DNA of 64,000 bases, from the NCBI RefSeq assembly GCF_006438955.1, contig NZ_RCZK01000007.1:80709-144708 (forward strand). The letters run 5' to 3'. This DNA comes from Sphingomonas oligophenolica. GTDB lineage: Bacteria > Pseudomonadota > Alphaproteobacteria > Sphingomonadales > Sphingomonadaceae. A model generated the notes under the pieces. That model saw only the letters and a program-made list of their open reading frames with translations, was not told the origin of the DNA and ran no database searches. The position numbers were made by a program, and so were the translations under genes. This document shows positions 1-8,823 of this stretch, one piece after another; the stretch's first letter is position 1, and each line of letters begins with the position of its first letter.

Positions 1-41
1 GTCGGTGCTGGGCTGGAGGGGGCGGGGCTGGAGGGCGCGCG

Positions 42-500
42 CTAGCGCCCGCGTTCGAGCAGTTCGGGGCGGATGTGGATCGCGTTGAGCGAGACGCGCA
101 CCTCGATCATGAACGAGACCAGCGCCGCGATCAGCAGCATCATCGCCAGGATGAACGCGAGCGCCACGAAGGTGCCGAAATGGAGCTTGGCGAGTTCGGC
201 GACGAACAGCAGCGCAACGACGAGGCACGTCATCACCGCGCTCGATACCGCGAGGAACAGCGCGGCGTTGATGATCGACATCCGCCGGTCGAGCAGCCGC
301 AATTCCCAGACGTGGCGATCGTGTTCGGGCCCCTGGGTGCGGGGGTGCAACGCCTCCAGCGCGCGGGCGCGGTCGATCACGCGCGACAGTCGCCCCGCCA
401 GCACGTTGAGCAGCGCGCCGATCCCGGCGAGCATGAACACGGGGCTGAGCGACAGCTGGATCGTTTCGGCGATCGTGGTGACGGCGAGCGAATAGGGCAT
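42..500 (-). CDS. DUF2721 membrane protein
   Basis: A 152-residue inner-membrane protein of the DUF2721 family, whose function is unknown. Two or three hydrophobic segments are visible: a short one near residues 15-35, and two strong ones near 78-105 and 108-132. A conserved basic stretch lies between the first and second (LSRVIDRARALE, about 38-49). The ATG at 500 is the first start of a frame whose whole length fits the family. It is the last gene on the minus strand at the window edge. Family assignment rests on the pattern P-V-F-M-L-A-G-I-G followed by the R-x-x-D-R-A-R motif. Confidence 0.8.
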   Translation of the reverse strand: MPYSLAVTTIAETIQLSLSPVFMLAGIGALLNVLAGRLSRVIDRARALEALHPRTQGPEHDRHVWELRLLDRRMSIINAALFLAVSSAVMTCLVVALLFVAELAKLHFGTFVALAFILAMMLLIAALVSFMIEVRVSLNAIHIRPELLERGR

Positions 501-555
501 CGGTAGCGCCTAGGCGGGGCGGTAGCGGCGATGCAATCGCAACGTGTAATAACGA

Positions 556-690
556 GTCCTCCCCCGCCAGGGGGAGGTGGCAGCCATTCGGCTGCCGGAG
601 GGGACGGACACGGAACGATGATTGGTCGCTTCCCTCCCCCTCCGACCCGCTTTGCGGGCCACCTCTCCCTAGCGGGGAAGGATTTTTATC
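556..690. repeat. GC-rich multi-hairpin intergenic element
   Basis: The gap between the two minus-strand genes holds a run of hairpins. There is a perfect 8-bp stem at 558-577 (CCTCCCCC, loop GCCA, GGGGGAGG), a 5-bp stem at 581-594 (CAGCC/GGCTG), another at 646-658 (CCCGC/GCGGG), then a further TCCC/GGGGA stem and a short T-run. It looks like the palindromic intergenic repeats common in sphingomonads. It may act as a transcription barrier; that is inference. Confidence 0.6.
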
Positions 691-721
691 AGCGCGTGGA
701 GGGGGCTCTGCGCGAACCCTA

Positions 722-1837
722 TTATCGCGACGGGTCGATCAGGTATTTCTCGCCGGTGGCGCGCTTGGCGTAGGCGGCGATGACGTCGGGTTTCAGCGCG
801 TCGGCCAGGCTGATCGTCGCAGTATAGTGGCTCGCGAAGGTGGTTTTCAGTTCGTCGGACACGCGCTGGCGAAGGCGCATCATGCCCTCGCCGCCGATCC
901 GCCCGAGGAACGGGGTCAGCAGCCAGCCGCCGACGCCCCACGCCATGCCGACCCCCGCGCCGATCGTCGTCGGGCGCATGTCCAGGCGGCCGTAGATATA
1001 GACCTGTTTGTGGGTGGTCGAACCGTAGCGGCTGTAGCCGTCGGCCTTGCGGTTCGCGGCGGCCTCCATCGCGACGAGGATGCGGCCCGCGAGGTCGCCG
1101 CCGCCGATCGCGTCGAACGCCAGCGTCGCGCCGGTGTCGGCGAGCGCATCGACCAGCGTGGCTTCGAAATCGTACTTGCTCGAATCGACGATATGCGTTG
1201 CGCCGAGCGCGCGCAGGATCGCGGCCTGGGCGTCGCTGCGGACGATGTTGACCAACGCGATTCCGTCGGCGACGCAGATCTTGTTGAGCATCTGCCCGAG
1301 GTTAGAGGCGGCGGCGGTGTGGACGAGCGCGGTGTGGCCCTCCAGTTTCATCGTTTCGGTCATGCCGAGCGCGGTGAGCGGGTTGACGAACACCGACGCG
1401 CCATCCGCCGCGGTCGCGCCGGCGGGGACGGGGACCGCGTCCTTGGCGCGGACGGTGCGATACTCGGCGTACATCGCGCCGCCGACTAGCGAGACGGTCT
1501 TGCCGACCATGTCCTCGGCACCCGCACCCGCCGCGACGACGGTGCCCGCGCCCTCGTTGCCGACCGGCAATGCCTGATCCATCCGCGCCGCCATCGAGGC
1601 GAGGCGGGCAGGCGGGATGTCAGCGACGGTCTTGCCGCCCTCGACGCGGAAGCTCGCGGGATCGGCGGGGCCGAGCAGCAGGCCGAGGTCGGACGGGTTG
1701 ATCGGGGTCGCTTCCATCCGCACCACGATTTCGCCGTCGCCGGGAGCCGCTACCGGGACGTCCTCGATCCAGAGTTCGAGCTTACCCGCCGAGCTGACGC
1801 GCGATTGCAGCTGGTGGCCCGAGGTCGGTATGGTCAT
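722..1837 (-). CDS. MDR-family zinc-less alcohol dehydrogenase / quinone oxidoreductase-like
   Basis: A 371-residue medium-chain dehydrogenase/reductase. The N-terminal GroES-like fold carries the typical P-I-N-P-S-D-L signature. The Rossmann half has A-A-A-S-N-L-G-Q instead of the usual glycine-rich A-x-x-G-G-V-G, followed by I-V-R-S as the expected NADPH-binding stretch. No catalytic zinc ligands are evident, so it probably reduces an activated alkene, quinone or enoyl substrate with NAD(P)H. The ATG at 1837 is chosen because GGAGAG lies just upstream; the frame stays open beyond it, but that part (mostly Ser/Arg/Pro) is not family-like. It is divergent from paoA. The substrate is unknown. 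Confidence 0.85.
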   Translation of the reverse strand: MTIPTSGHQLQSRVSSAGKLELWIEDVPVAAPGDGEIVVRMEATPINPSDLGLLLGPADPASFRVEGGKTVADIPPARLASMAARMDQALPVGNEGAGTVVAAGAGAEDMVGKTVSLVGGAMYAEYRTVRAKDAVPVPAGATAADGASVFVNPLTALGMTETMKLEGHTALVHTAAASNLGQMLNKICVADGIALVNIVRSDAQAAILRALGATHIVDSSKYDFEATLVDALADTGATLAFDAIGGGDLAGRILVAMEAAANRKADGYSRYGSTTHKQVYIYGRLDMRPTTIGAGVGMAWGVGGWLLTPFLGRIGGEGMMRLRQRVSDELKTTFASHYTATISLADALKPDVIAAYAKRATGEKYLIDPSR

Positions 1838-1979
1838 GGTTTTCTCTCCCGTCGCTTTGGCGCTCTTGTAAGCACGCGATGGCTGTGGGTACAAGTTGGT
1901 TGCAAAAGTGAACGGATTGGCTCGACGGAGGTTATACCGACGAGTGCGCGGTGGGAAACGCCGCCGACGGGAGCATGAT

Positions 1980-2645
1980 ATGAACGATCGAACGCCGGAG
2001 ACGGCATCCACAGTGACGCGCCGCGGCGTGTTGACGACGAGCGCGGTCGGCGCGGCGGCGGCGGCGCTGCCCGCACCCGTGCTGGCGGCGGGCAAGCCCG
2101 AACCGGCGCGCAGCGTGCCGACGATGCCGGTAACGCTGAAGGTCAACGGACGGACCCGCGAGCTCGAGCTCGATCCGCGGGTGACGCTGCTCGACGCGCT
2201 GCGCGAGCATCTGTCGCTGACCGGGACCAAGAAGGGCTGCGACCACGGCCAGTGCGGGGCGTGTACGGTGATCGTCAACGGACGGCGGATCAACAGCTGC
2301 CTGACGCTGGCGGCGATGCACGACGGCGACGCGGTGACGACGATCGAGGGGCTCGGCACCCCCGACAAGCTCCATCCGATGCAGGCGGCGTTCGTCAAGC
2401 ATGACGGCTATCAATGCGGTTACTGCACCCCGGGGCAGATCTGTTCGGCGGTGTCGACGATCGCGGAGATCAAGGAGGGGATTCCGAGCCACGTCAGCGG
2501 CGACCTGACCGTGAAGCCGCAGATGACCGTGACCGAGATGCGCGAGCGGATGAGCGGCAATATCTGCCGCTGCGGCGCGTATTCCAACATCATCGACGCG
2601 ATGTCCGAAGTCGCCGGGATCGATCAGGGGGGAGTCGACGCATGA
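1980..2645 (+). CDS. paoA: periplasmic aldehyde oxidoreductase, 2Fe-2S subunit
   Basis: The iron-sulfur small subunit of a PaoABC-type molybdenum aldehyde oxidoreductase, 221 residues. A twin-arginine signal is present (T-R-R-G-V-L-T-T at 13-20, then an Ala-rich stretch ending A-A-G), so the folded complex should be exported to the periplasm. The plant-type ferredoxin cluster ligands are C87, C92, C95 and C107; the second 2Fe-2S cluster uses C146, C149, C196 and C198. The ATG at 1980 gives a proper Tat signal and has GGGAG upstream. It overlaps paoB by four bases (ATGA), so the subunits are translationally coupled. Confidence 0.93.
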   Translation: MNDRTPETASTVTRRGVLTTSAVGAAAAALPAPVLAAGKPEPARSVPTMPVTLKVNGRTRELELDPRVTLLDALREHLSLTGTKKGCDHGQCGACTVIVNGRRINSCLTLAAMHDGDAVTTIEGLGTPDKLHPMQAAFVKHDGYQCGYCTPGQICSAVSTIAEIKEGIPSHVSGDLTVKPQMTVTEMRERMSGNICRCGAYSNIIDAMSEVAGIDQGGVDA

Positions 2646-3586
2646 AGGCGTTTACGTTCGAGCGCGCCCATTCGCCCGCCGATGCGGCGGCCAAGGCGGT
2701 CGCGACCCCTGGATCGACGTTCATCGCTGGCGGCACCAACCTGCTCGATCTGATGAAACTCCAGATCGAGACGCCGCGTCATCTGATCGACGTCAACCGG
2801 CTGGGGCTCGACAAGATCGAGGGCGTCGATGGCGGGGGCGTCAGGATCGGCGCGCTGGTGCGCAACACCGATCTCGCCGCCGATGCGCGGGTTCGCAAGG
2901 ATTATGGCGTGCTGAGCCGCGCGCTGCTCGCGGGTGCATCGGGACAGCTGCGCAACAAGGCGACGACCGCGGGCAATTTGCTCCAGCGGACGCGGTGTCC
3001 GTATTTCTACGACACCAACCAGGCGTGCAACAAGCGCAAGCCCGGATCGGGCTGTGCCGCGATCGGCGGGTTCAACCGCAATCTGGCGATCATGGGGACG
3101 AGCGAGGCGTGTATCGCGACGCAGCCGAGCGACATGGCGGTGGCGATGCGGGTGCTCGACGCGGGCGTCGAGACGGTCAAGCCCGATGGAACGACGCGGA
3201 CGATCCCGATCGCTGATTTCCACCGGCTGCCCGGTGATACGCCGAACATCGAGACCAATTTGATCCCCGGCGAATTCATCACCGCGGTAACGCTGCCCAA
3301 GCCGATCGGCGGCACGCACATCTATCAAAAGGTGCGCGACCGCGCGTCTTATGCGTTCGCGCTGATCTCGGTCGCCGCGGTCGTTCAGCCCGATGGGCGG
3401 GGGCGGTTCGCGTTCGGCGGCCTGGCGCACAAGCCGTGGCGGGTTGAGGCCGCCGAGCGACTGTCGGGTGCCAAGGAGATCGCGGGCACCGTGCTCGCAG
3501 GCGCCAAGACGACGCCGCAAAATGCTTTCAAGGTGCCCCTGGTCGAACGGACCCTCGGCGCCGTCCTCGCCGAAGCGAAGGGCTGA
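2642..3586 (+). CDS. paoB: periplasmic aldehyde oxidoreductase, FAD-binding subunit
   Basis: The FAD subunit of the PaoABC heterotrimer, 314 residues. F-I-A-G-G-T-N-L-L at 27-35 is the FAD-binding loop of the xanthine dehydrogenase medium-subunit family. Cysteines at 119, 129, 138 and 157 form the insertion which in E. coli PaoB binds an extra 4Fe-4S cluster; having all four points to a PaoB-type enzyme rather than a general xanthine dehydrogenase or CO dehydrogenase. It has no signal peptide, as expected for a subunit carried out with the Tat-bearing PaoA. Five bases separate it from paoC. Confidence 0.92.
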   Translation: MKAFTFERAHSPADAAAKAVATPGSTFIAGGTNLLDLMKLQIETPRHLIDVNRLGLDKIEGVDGGGVRIGALVRNTDLAADARVRKDYGVLSRALLAGASGQLRNKATTAGNLLQRTRCPYFYDTNQACNKRKPGSGCAAIGGFNRNLAIMGTSEACIATQPSDMAVAMRVLDAGVETVKPDGTTRTIPIADFHRLPGDTPNIETNLIPGEFITAVTLPKPIGGTHIYQKVRDRASYAFALISVAAVVQPDGRGRFAFGGLAHKPWRVEAAERLSGAKEIAGTVLAGAKTTPQNAFKVPLVERTLGAVLAEAKG

Positions 3587-3591
3587 TTCCC

Positions 3592-5790
3592 ATGAAATTC
3601 GATACCCCCGCCACGACAAACCCGATCGACCAGATGAAGGTCGTCGGCAAGCCGCATGACCGGATCGACGGACCGTATAAGACGACCGGCACCGCGCCCT
3701 ATGCATACGAACGCCATGATGTCGTGCCCAATCAGGCCTATGGCTATATCCTGGGCTCCGCGATCGCGACCGGGCGGATCAAGAGCATCGACACTAGCGC
3801 CGCCGCCGCCGCGCCGGGGGTGGTCAAGGTCGTCACCTGGCAGAATGCGGGGGCGGTCAAAAAACCCGATGCGGTGACCGCCAAGCTGCTCGGCGGGCCG
3901 GAGATCGAGCATTACGATCAGGCGATCGCGATCGTCGTCGCCGACAGTTTCGAACAGGCGCGCGCCGCCGCGAAGCTGATCGTGGTCGATTACGCGCGCG
4001 AGAAGGGGGCGTATGACCTGAAGGCCGCCAAATCGTCGGCGATCAAGCCCCAGCCCGGATATGCGGGAGACCCCGATACGGCAGTCGGCGATTTCGCGGG
4101 GGCGTTTGCCAAGGCGCCGGTGACGCTCGATGCGACCTATACCACCCCCGACCAATGCCATTCGCCGATGGAACCGCACGCGACGATCGCTCACTGGGAC
4201 GACGGCAAGCTGACCGTATGGACGTCGAACCAGATGATCCAATGGGCCAAGCGCGACCTAGCCGAAGCCTTCGGTATTCCGCAGGAATCGGTCCATGTCA
4301 TGTCACCCTATATCGGCGGCGGGTTCGGATCGAAGCTGTGGATCAGAAGCGATGCGATCATGGCGGCGGTCGCGTCGCGCGCGTGTGGGCGCCCGGTACG
4401 GGTCACGCTGACCCGGCCGATGATGTACAACAACACCACGCACCGCCCCGCGACGATCCAACGGATCCGGATCGGTGCGGACAAGGCGGGGCATATCACC
4501 GCGATCGGGCACGAAAGCTGGTCGGGCGACCTCCCCGGCGGACAACCCGAGACCGCGGCGAACCAGACGCGTCTGCTCTACGCGGGTAAGAACCGCATGA
4601 CCGCGACGCGGCTCGCGGTGCTCAACCTGCCCGAGGGCAATGCGATGCGCGCGCCGGGCGAAGCGCCGGGGCTGATGGCGCTCGAGATCGCGATGGACGA
4701 GATGGCGGAGAAACTGGGGATGGACCCGGTCGAATTCCGCATCGTCAACGATACACAGGTCGATCCGGAGAATCCCGACAAGCCATTTTCGCACCGCGAC
4801 CTGATCGGGTGCCTGCGCACCGGGGCCGAGCGATTTGGCTGGGACAAGCGCCACGCCAAGCCGGGCGCGACACGCGACGGGCGCTGGCTGGTCGGCATGG
4901 GGATGGCGGCGGCGTTCCGTGGCAACATCACGATGAAGTCGGGCGCGCGGGTCGGCATCGACAAGAAGGGCGTGGTGACGGTCGCGACCGACATGACCGA
5001 TATCGGCACCGGCAGCTATACGATCATCGCGCAGACCGCCGCCGAGATGATGGGTGTCGACATGGACAAGGTCGTCGTGCTGCTGGGCGATTCGAGCTTC
5101 CCGGTGTCGTCGGGATCGGGCGGGCAGTGGGGCGGCAACAGTTCGACCGCGGGGGTCTATGCCGCGTGCGTCGCGCTGCGCGACCGGATCGCACAAAAGG
5201 CGGGGTTCAACACCGCCGAGGTCGACTTCGCCGACGGCAAGGTGACGAGCGGCAACCGTGGCGTGAAGCTGTCCGACATCGCGGGTATCGAGGGACTGTC
5301 GGCGGAGGATTCGATCGAGTTCGGCGACCTGGGCGAGAAATATGCGCAGGCGACCTTCGGCGGACATTTCGCCGAAGTCGGCGTCGATACCGCGACCGGT
5401 GAGGTGCGCGTGCGCCGGATGGGCGGCGCGTTCGCGGCTGGGCGGATCCTGAACCCCAAGTCGGCGCGCAGCCAGGTGATCGGCGCGATGACGATGGGAA
5501 CCGGCGCGGCGTTGATGGAAGACGCGGTGGTCGATCAGCGGTTCGGCTATTTCGTCAACCACGATCTCGCCGAATATCATGTCCCGGTCCATGCCGACAT
5601 CCCGCATCAGGACGTGTATTTCATGCCCGAGGTCGACGACAAATCATCGCCGATGAAGGCCAAGGGGGTCGGCGAACTCGGCATCTGTGGCGTCGCGGCG
5701 GCGGTCGCGAACGCGGTCTACAACGCGTGCGGAGTCCGCATCCGCGATTACCCGCTGACGCTCGACAAGCTGATCGGGGAGATGGTCTGA
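3592..5790 (+). CDS. paoC: periplasmic aldehyde oxidoreductase, molybdenum cofactor subunit
   Basis: The catalytic subunit, 732 residues, which by my recollection is the length of E. coli PaoC. It binds molybdopterin cytosine dinucleotide and oxidises aldehydes to acids. The molybdopterin signature Y-I-G-G-G-F-G-S-K lies near residue 240, and the catalytic glutamate sits in G-V-G-E-L-G (E695). The dedicated chaperone and sulfurase PaoD is not in this window, so cofactor insertion must rely on a gene elsewhere. The stop codon overlaps the likely CTG start of the next gene. Confidence 0.93.
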   Translation: MKFDTPATTNPIDQMKVVGKPHDRIDGPYKTTGTAPYAYERHDVVPNQAYGYILGSAIATGRIKSIDTSAAAAAPGVVKVVTWQNAGAVKKPDAVTAKLLGGPEIEHYDQAIAIVVADSFEQARAAAKLIVVDYAREKGAYDLKAAKSSAIKPQPGYAGDPDTAVGDFAGAFAKAPVTLDATYTTPDQCHSPMEPHATIAHWDDGKLTVWTSNQMIQWAKRDLAEAFGIPQESVHVMSPYIGGGFGSKLWIRSDAIMAAVASRACGRPVRVTLTRPMMYNNTTHRPATIQRIRIGADKAGHITAIGHESWSGDLPGGQPETAANQTRLLYAGKNRMTATRLAVLNLPEGNAMRAPGEAPGLMALEIAMDEMAEKLGMDPVEFRIVNDTQVDPENPDKPFSHRDLIGCLRTGAERFGWDKRHAKPGATRDGRWLVGMGMAAAFRGNITMKSGARVGIDKKGVVTVATDMTDIGTGSYTIIAQTAAEMMGVDMDKVVVLLGDSSFPVSSGSGGQWGGNSSTAGVYAACVALRDRIAQKAGFNTAEVDFADGKVTSGNRGVKLSDIAGIEGLSAEDSIEFGDLGEKYAQATFGGHFAEVGVDTATGEVRVRRMGGAFAAGRILNPKSARSQVIGAMTMGTGAALMEDAVVDQRFGYFVNHDLAEYHVPVHADIPHQDVYFMPEVDDKSSPMKAKGVGELGICGVAAAVANAVYNACGVRIRDYPLTLDKLIGEMV

Positions 5791-6563
5791 CCGCCGCCGA
5801 CACGATCGCGGTCGCGCGCGATGTCGCGCTGGAGGGCGGGTATAATCTGCGCGATCTCGGCGGCTATCCGACGCGCGACGGGCGCCGTGTGGCGAGGGGG
5901 AGGCTGTTCCGGTCGGCCGCGCTGCACGCGCTGACCGATGCGGATATCGCCGCGATCGACGCGCTCGGCATTCGGCTGGTGGTCGACCTGCGGACCAATC
6001 GTGAGCGGGGTCTAAAACCCAGTCGCGGCGCGTGGGCCACGTGGTCGCGCGATTATGATACCAGCACCGCCGACCTTCACCGCGCGATCGCCGATCCCGC
6101 GCTGACGCTCGATACCGTCAGCGACGCGATGCGCGCGACGTATCGGGCGCTGCCCGAGGAACAGGCCGACGCCTATGCCGCGCTGGTCCGGCGGATCGCG
6201 GCGGATGACCTGCCGCTGCTGTTCCATTGCGCGGTAGGCAAGGACCGGACCGGGGTCGCCGCCGCGCTGATCCTCGATCTGTTGGGGGTGCCACGCGCGA
6301 CCGTGGTCGCGGATTACCTGCTGACCAACCGGGTGACCGAGCAGGCTGCGGCGCATGCGCATGAATCGCTGCGGCGCCACAATGATACGCTCCAGCGCGC
6401 GATGGTCGCGCCGGTCGCACGCGCGGAGGCATCCTATCTCGACGCGATGTTCGCGGCGGTCGAGACGCGGTACGGATCGGTCGAGCGCTATGTGGTCGAT
6501 CGGCTTGGCATGTCGGGTGACGCGATCGACGCGATCCGGGCCGCGTTGCTGGTCGGGCGCTGA
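5787..6563 (+). CDS. tyrosine/serine protein phosphatase
   Basis: A dual-specificity-type phosphatase, about 258 residues. The P-loop H-C-A-V-G-K-D-R-T-G places the nucleophile at C148 and the phosphate-binding Arg six residues later. N-R-D-L-G-G-Y near the N-terminus and the V-V-D-L-R stretch are typical of the family. The start is uncertain: no ATG, GTG or TTG lies between a GTG deep inside paoC (5727) and the conserved N-terminus. CTG at 5787 follows GGGGAG by five bases and overlaps the paoC stop as CTGA, so I choose it. Its substrate, and any link to the oxidoreductase, are unknown. Confidence 0.82.
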   Translation: MTAADTIAVARDVALEGGYNLRDLGGYPTRDGRRVARGRLFRSAALHALTDADIAAIDALGIRLVVDLRTNRERGLKPSRGAWATWSRDYDTSTADLHRAIADPALTLDTVSDAMRATYRALPEEQADAYAALVRRIAADDLPLLFHCAVGKDRTGVAAALILDLLGVPRATVVADYLLTNRVTEQAAAHAHESLRRHNDTLQRAMVAPVARAEASYLDAMFAAVETRYGSVERYVVDRLGMSGDAIDAIRAALLVGR

Positions 6564-6565
6564 CG

Positions 6566-7945
6566 ATGGATGACAACGATCGGGGGGATGATCCAGGGCG
6601 TGATCGTCGCCGCGGGCGCGCGGTCCCGAGCGGGCGATTGGCGCGATTGGGGGCGTTCGGACGGCTCGTGGGGGGCGTTGCGGGTGGCGTGGTCGCGGAG
6701 GGCGCGCGGCGGCTGGCGGCGGGAGAGCGGCCGCAGCTGTCCGACCTGATCCTGACACCGGGGAACGCGACGCGCGTCGCCGATCAATTGTCGAACCTGC
6801 GTGGTGCGGCGATGAAGATGGGGCAGATGATCTCGATGGACGCAGGCGACATGCTGCCCGCCGAGCTTGCCGCGATCCTGTCGCGGTTGCGCGACAATGC
6901 GCACGCGATGCCGCCCGCGCAGCTCGACAAGCTGTTGATCCGCGAATGGGGCAAGGACTGGCGGCGGCGGTTCGCACGGTTCCAGGCGCATCCGATCGCG
7001 GCGGCGTCGATCGGGCAGGTTCATCGGGCGCAGACGCGCGACGGTCGTGACCTCGCGATCAAGGTCCAGTTTCCGGGGATCGAGCGCAGCATCGACGCCG
7101 ATGTCGACAATGTCGCCACGCTGCTACGCGTGTCGCGGCTGTTGCCCGCGGGGCTCGACCTCGCGCCGCTGCTCGCCGAGGCGAAGCGCCAGTTGCACGA
7201 GGAGGCGGATTATCGCCGTGAGGGCGTGATGATGACGCGCTATGCCGCGCTGGTCGGGGACGATCCGCGGTTCGTCGTCCCCGCGCTCGATGCTGAATTC
7301 AGCACCGACAATGTCCTCGCGATGGATTTCGTCGAGGGCGTGCCGGTCGAACGGCTGGTCGAGGCCGATCAGCCGACCCGCGATGCGATGATGACCGCGC
7401 TGATCGATCTTGTCCTCGCCGAACTGTTCGACTGGGGCGTGATGCAGACCGACCCCAATTTCGCGAATTATCGCTGGCAGCCCGAGAGCGGGCGGCTGGT
7501 GTTGCTCGATTTCGGCGCGACGCGCGCGGTCGCGGCGGCGACGCAGGCGGCGTATCGCGAGTTGCTGGCGGCGGGGCTCGCGGGGGATCGCGCAGCGGCG
7601 CGGCGCGCGGCGCTCGATGCAGGGTTCCTGGGCGATACGGCGGTGGCGCGGCACCAGGCGCCGATCGACCGGATGATCGATGTCGTGATCCGCGAAATGG
7701 CGCGCGATGGACCGTTCGATTTCGGGGATCGCGGCTTCGTCGCTGACCTGCGCAACGAAGGGATGGGGATCGCGCAGGATCGCAGCACCTGGCATGTGCC
7801 GCCGGTCGACACGCTGTTCGTCCAGCGCAAGATCAGCGGCACCGCGCTGCTCGCCGCGCGGCTGAAGGCGCGGGTGCCGGTGCGCGAGATGGCGACCGCG
7901 CGGCTGGCGGAACAACCCGGGGGGACGCGCGCTGTGTCGGCATGA
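6566..7945 (+). CDS. UbiB/AarF/ABC1-family protein kinase-like protein
   Basis: 459 residues of the ABC1/ADCK atypical kinase family. The family-defining K-x-G-Q motif is present as K-M-G-Q-M-I-S-M-D. An alanine-rich loop and S-I-G-Q-V-H follow, then the ATP-anchoring lysine in A-I-K-V-Q-F-P-G, the catalytic Q-T-D-P-N-F-A-N and the metal-binding L-L-D-F-G. The N-terminal third is basic and disordered. Relatives support ubiquinone synthesis or lipid handling, but this copy is not beside ubi genes and is better called UbiB-like. It begins three bases after the phosphatase and overlaps the next frame. Confidence 0.88.
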   Translation: MDDNDRGDDPGRDRRRGRAVPSGRLARLGAFGRLVGGVAGGVVAEGARRLAAGERPQLSDLILTPGNATRVADQLSNLRGAAMKMGQMISMDAGDMLPAELAAILSRLRDNAHAMPPAQLDKLLIREWGKDWRRRFARFQAHPIAAASIGQVHRAQTRDGRDLAIKVQFPGIERSIDADVDNVATLLRVSRLLPAGLDLAPLLAEAKRQLHEEADYRREGVMMTRYAALVGDDPRFVVPALDAEFSTDNVLAMDFVEGVPVERLVEADQPTRDAMMTALIDLVLAELFDWGVMQTDPNFANYRWQPESGRLVLLDFGATRAVAAATQAAYRELLAAGLAGDRAAARRAALDAGFLGDTAVARHQAPIDRMIDVVIREMARDGPFDFGDRGFVADLRNEGMGIAQDRSTWHVPPVDTLFVQRKISGTALLAARLKARVPVREMATARLAEQPGGTRAVSA

Positions 7946-7959
7946 CCAAAGGAACCACG

Positions 7960-8220
7960 ATGACCGATGCCACGACCAAGACCGCGACGCTGTATCGCAT
8001 GGTGCTGCCCGACCACACCTGCCCGTTCGGGGTCCGCGCCAAGCAGATGCTGGAGCACGCGGGCTATACCGTCGACGACCAGATCCTGCGTACCCGCGAA
8101 GAGACCGATGCATTCGAACAGAAACACGACGTGAAGACAACGCCGCAGGTGTTCATCGATGGCGAGCGGATCGGCGGCAGCGATGCGGTCGAACATTATC
8201 TCGCCGAACACGCGGCCTGA
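7960..8220 (+). CDS. glutaredoxin-like protein with single active-site Cys
   Basis: A small thioredoxin-fold protein of 86 residues. The active-site motif is C-P-F-G-V-R-A-K, with glycine where dithiol glutaredoxins have the second cysteine. The other glutathione-binding features are kept: the cis-proline loop T-T-P-Q-V-F-I and G-G-S-D-A. The ATG at 7960 follows AAAGGA at a good distance; an upstream ATG at 7942 overlaps the kinase stop (ATGA) and would add six residues. It probably works as a monothiol glutaredoxin or glutathione-binding adaptor. Confidence 0.85.
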   Translation: MTDATTKTATLYRMVLPDHTCPFGVRAKQMLEHAGYTVDDQILRTREETDAFEQKHDVKTTPQVFIDGERIGGSDAVEHYLAEHAA

Positions 8221-8245
8221 TCGCGCCGCGCCGACGAGGCCAACG

Positions 8246-8734
8246 GTGACGCCCGACCCCGTGCTGCCAGGACAGGAGAGTGTCTGGCGTTACCCGCGGC
8301 CACCGATCGCCGAAGTATCGGCGCGGCATCTGCGGATCGTCCACCGCGATATCGTGGTCGCCGATACGCACGCCGCGATCCGAACGCTCGAGACCAGCCA
8401 CCCCCCGACGTATTACCTGCCGCAGCGCGATATCGCGAGGGACTTACTGCGCGCGTCGGCGCGGCGATCATGGTGCGAATGGAAGGGGGAGGCGGTGTAT
8501 TGGGATCTGATCGTTGGCGGGGACGTGCTGGCCGATGTCGCGTGGAGCTATCCCGCTCCGACGCGCGATTTCGCAGCGCTTGCCGACCACCTTGCCTTCT
8601 ATGCGACCCCGCTCGATGCCTGTCTGGTCGATGGCGCACAGGTGACGCCGCAACCCGGTGGTTTTTATGGCGGGTGGATCACGCCGGATCTGGCAGGGCC
8701 GTTCAAGGGCATTCCGGGCAGCCGGTTCTGGTGA
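8246..8734 (+). CDS. DUF427 domain protein
   Basis: A 162-residue DUF427 protein. The family motif C-E-W-K-G-E-A-V-Y-W-D is clear near residue 79, together with P-T-Y-Y-L-P and A-W-S-Y-P upstream and downstream of it. A second basic C-terminal segment ends in G-S-R-F-W. A GTG at 8246 is used because it gives the normal N-terminus; only a weak GAGG lies upstream. The biochemical role of DUF427 proteins is not known. It follows the glutaredoxin gene by 25 bases, probably in the same transcript. Confidence 0.8.
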   Translation: MTPDPVLPGQESVWRYPRPPIAEVSARHLRIVHRDIVVADTHAAIRTLETSHPPTYYLPQRDIARDLLRASARRSWCEWKGEAVYWDLIVGGDVLADVAWSYPAPTRDFAALADHLAFYATPLDACLVDGAQVTPQPGGFYGGWITPDLAGPFKGIPGSRFW

Positions 8735-8823
8735 GTGTGCGCTACGGCAGCGCGGGCGATTCGCGCGGAACGCTCGGTCGCTGCCGATCGTAATTATTGG
8801 GAACACCCCCCCGGGAGACCATC

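Noticed and set aside
1..41. Tandem GGGCTGGAGGG-like repeats at the window edge
   Set aside because: Two approximate copies only, truncated by the window; not enough to call a repeat or gene.
5727..5786. GTG 5727 as phosphatase start
   Set aside because: It lies 60 bases inside paoC and adds a tail rich in Arg, Pro and Asp that is unlike the family; no ribosome site.
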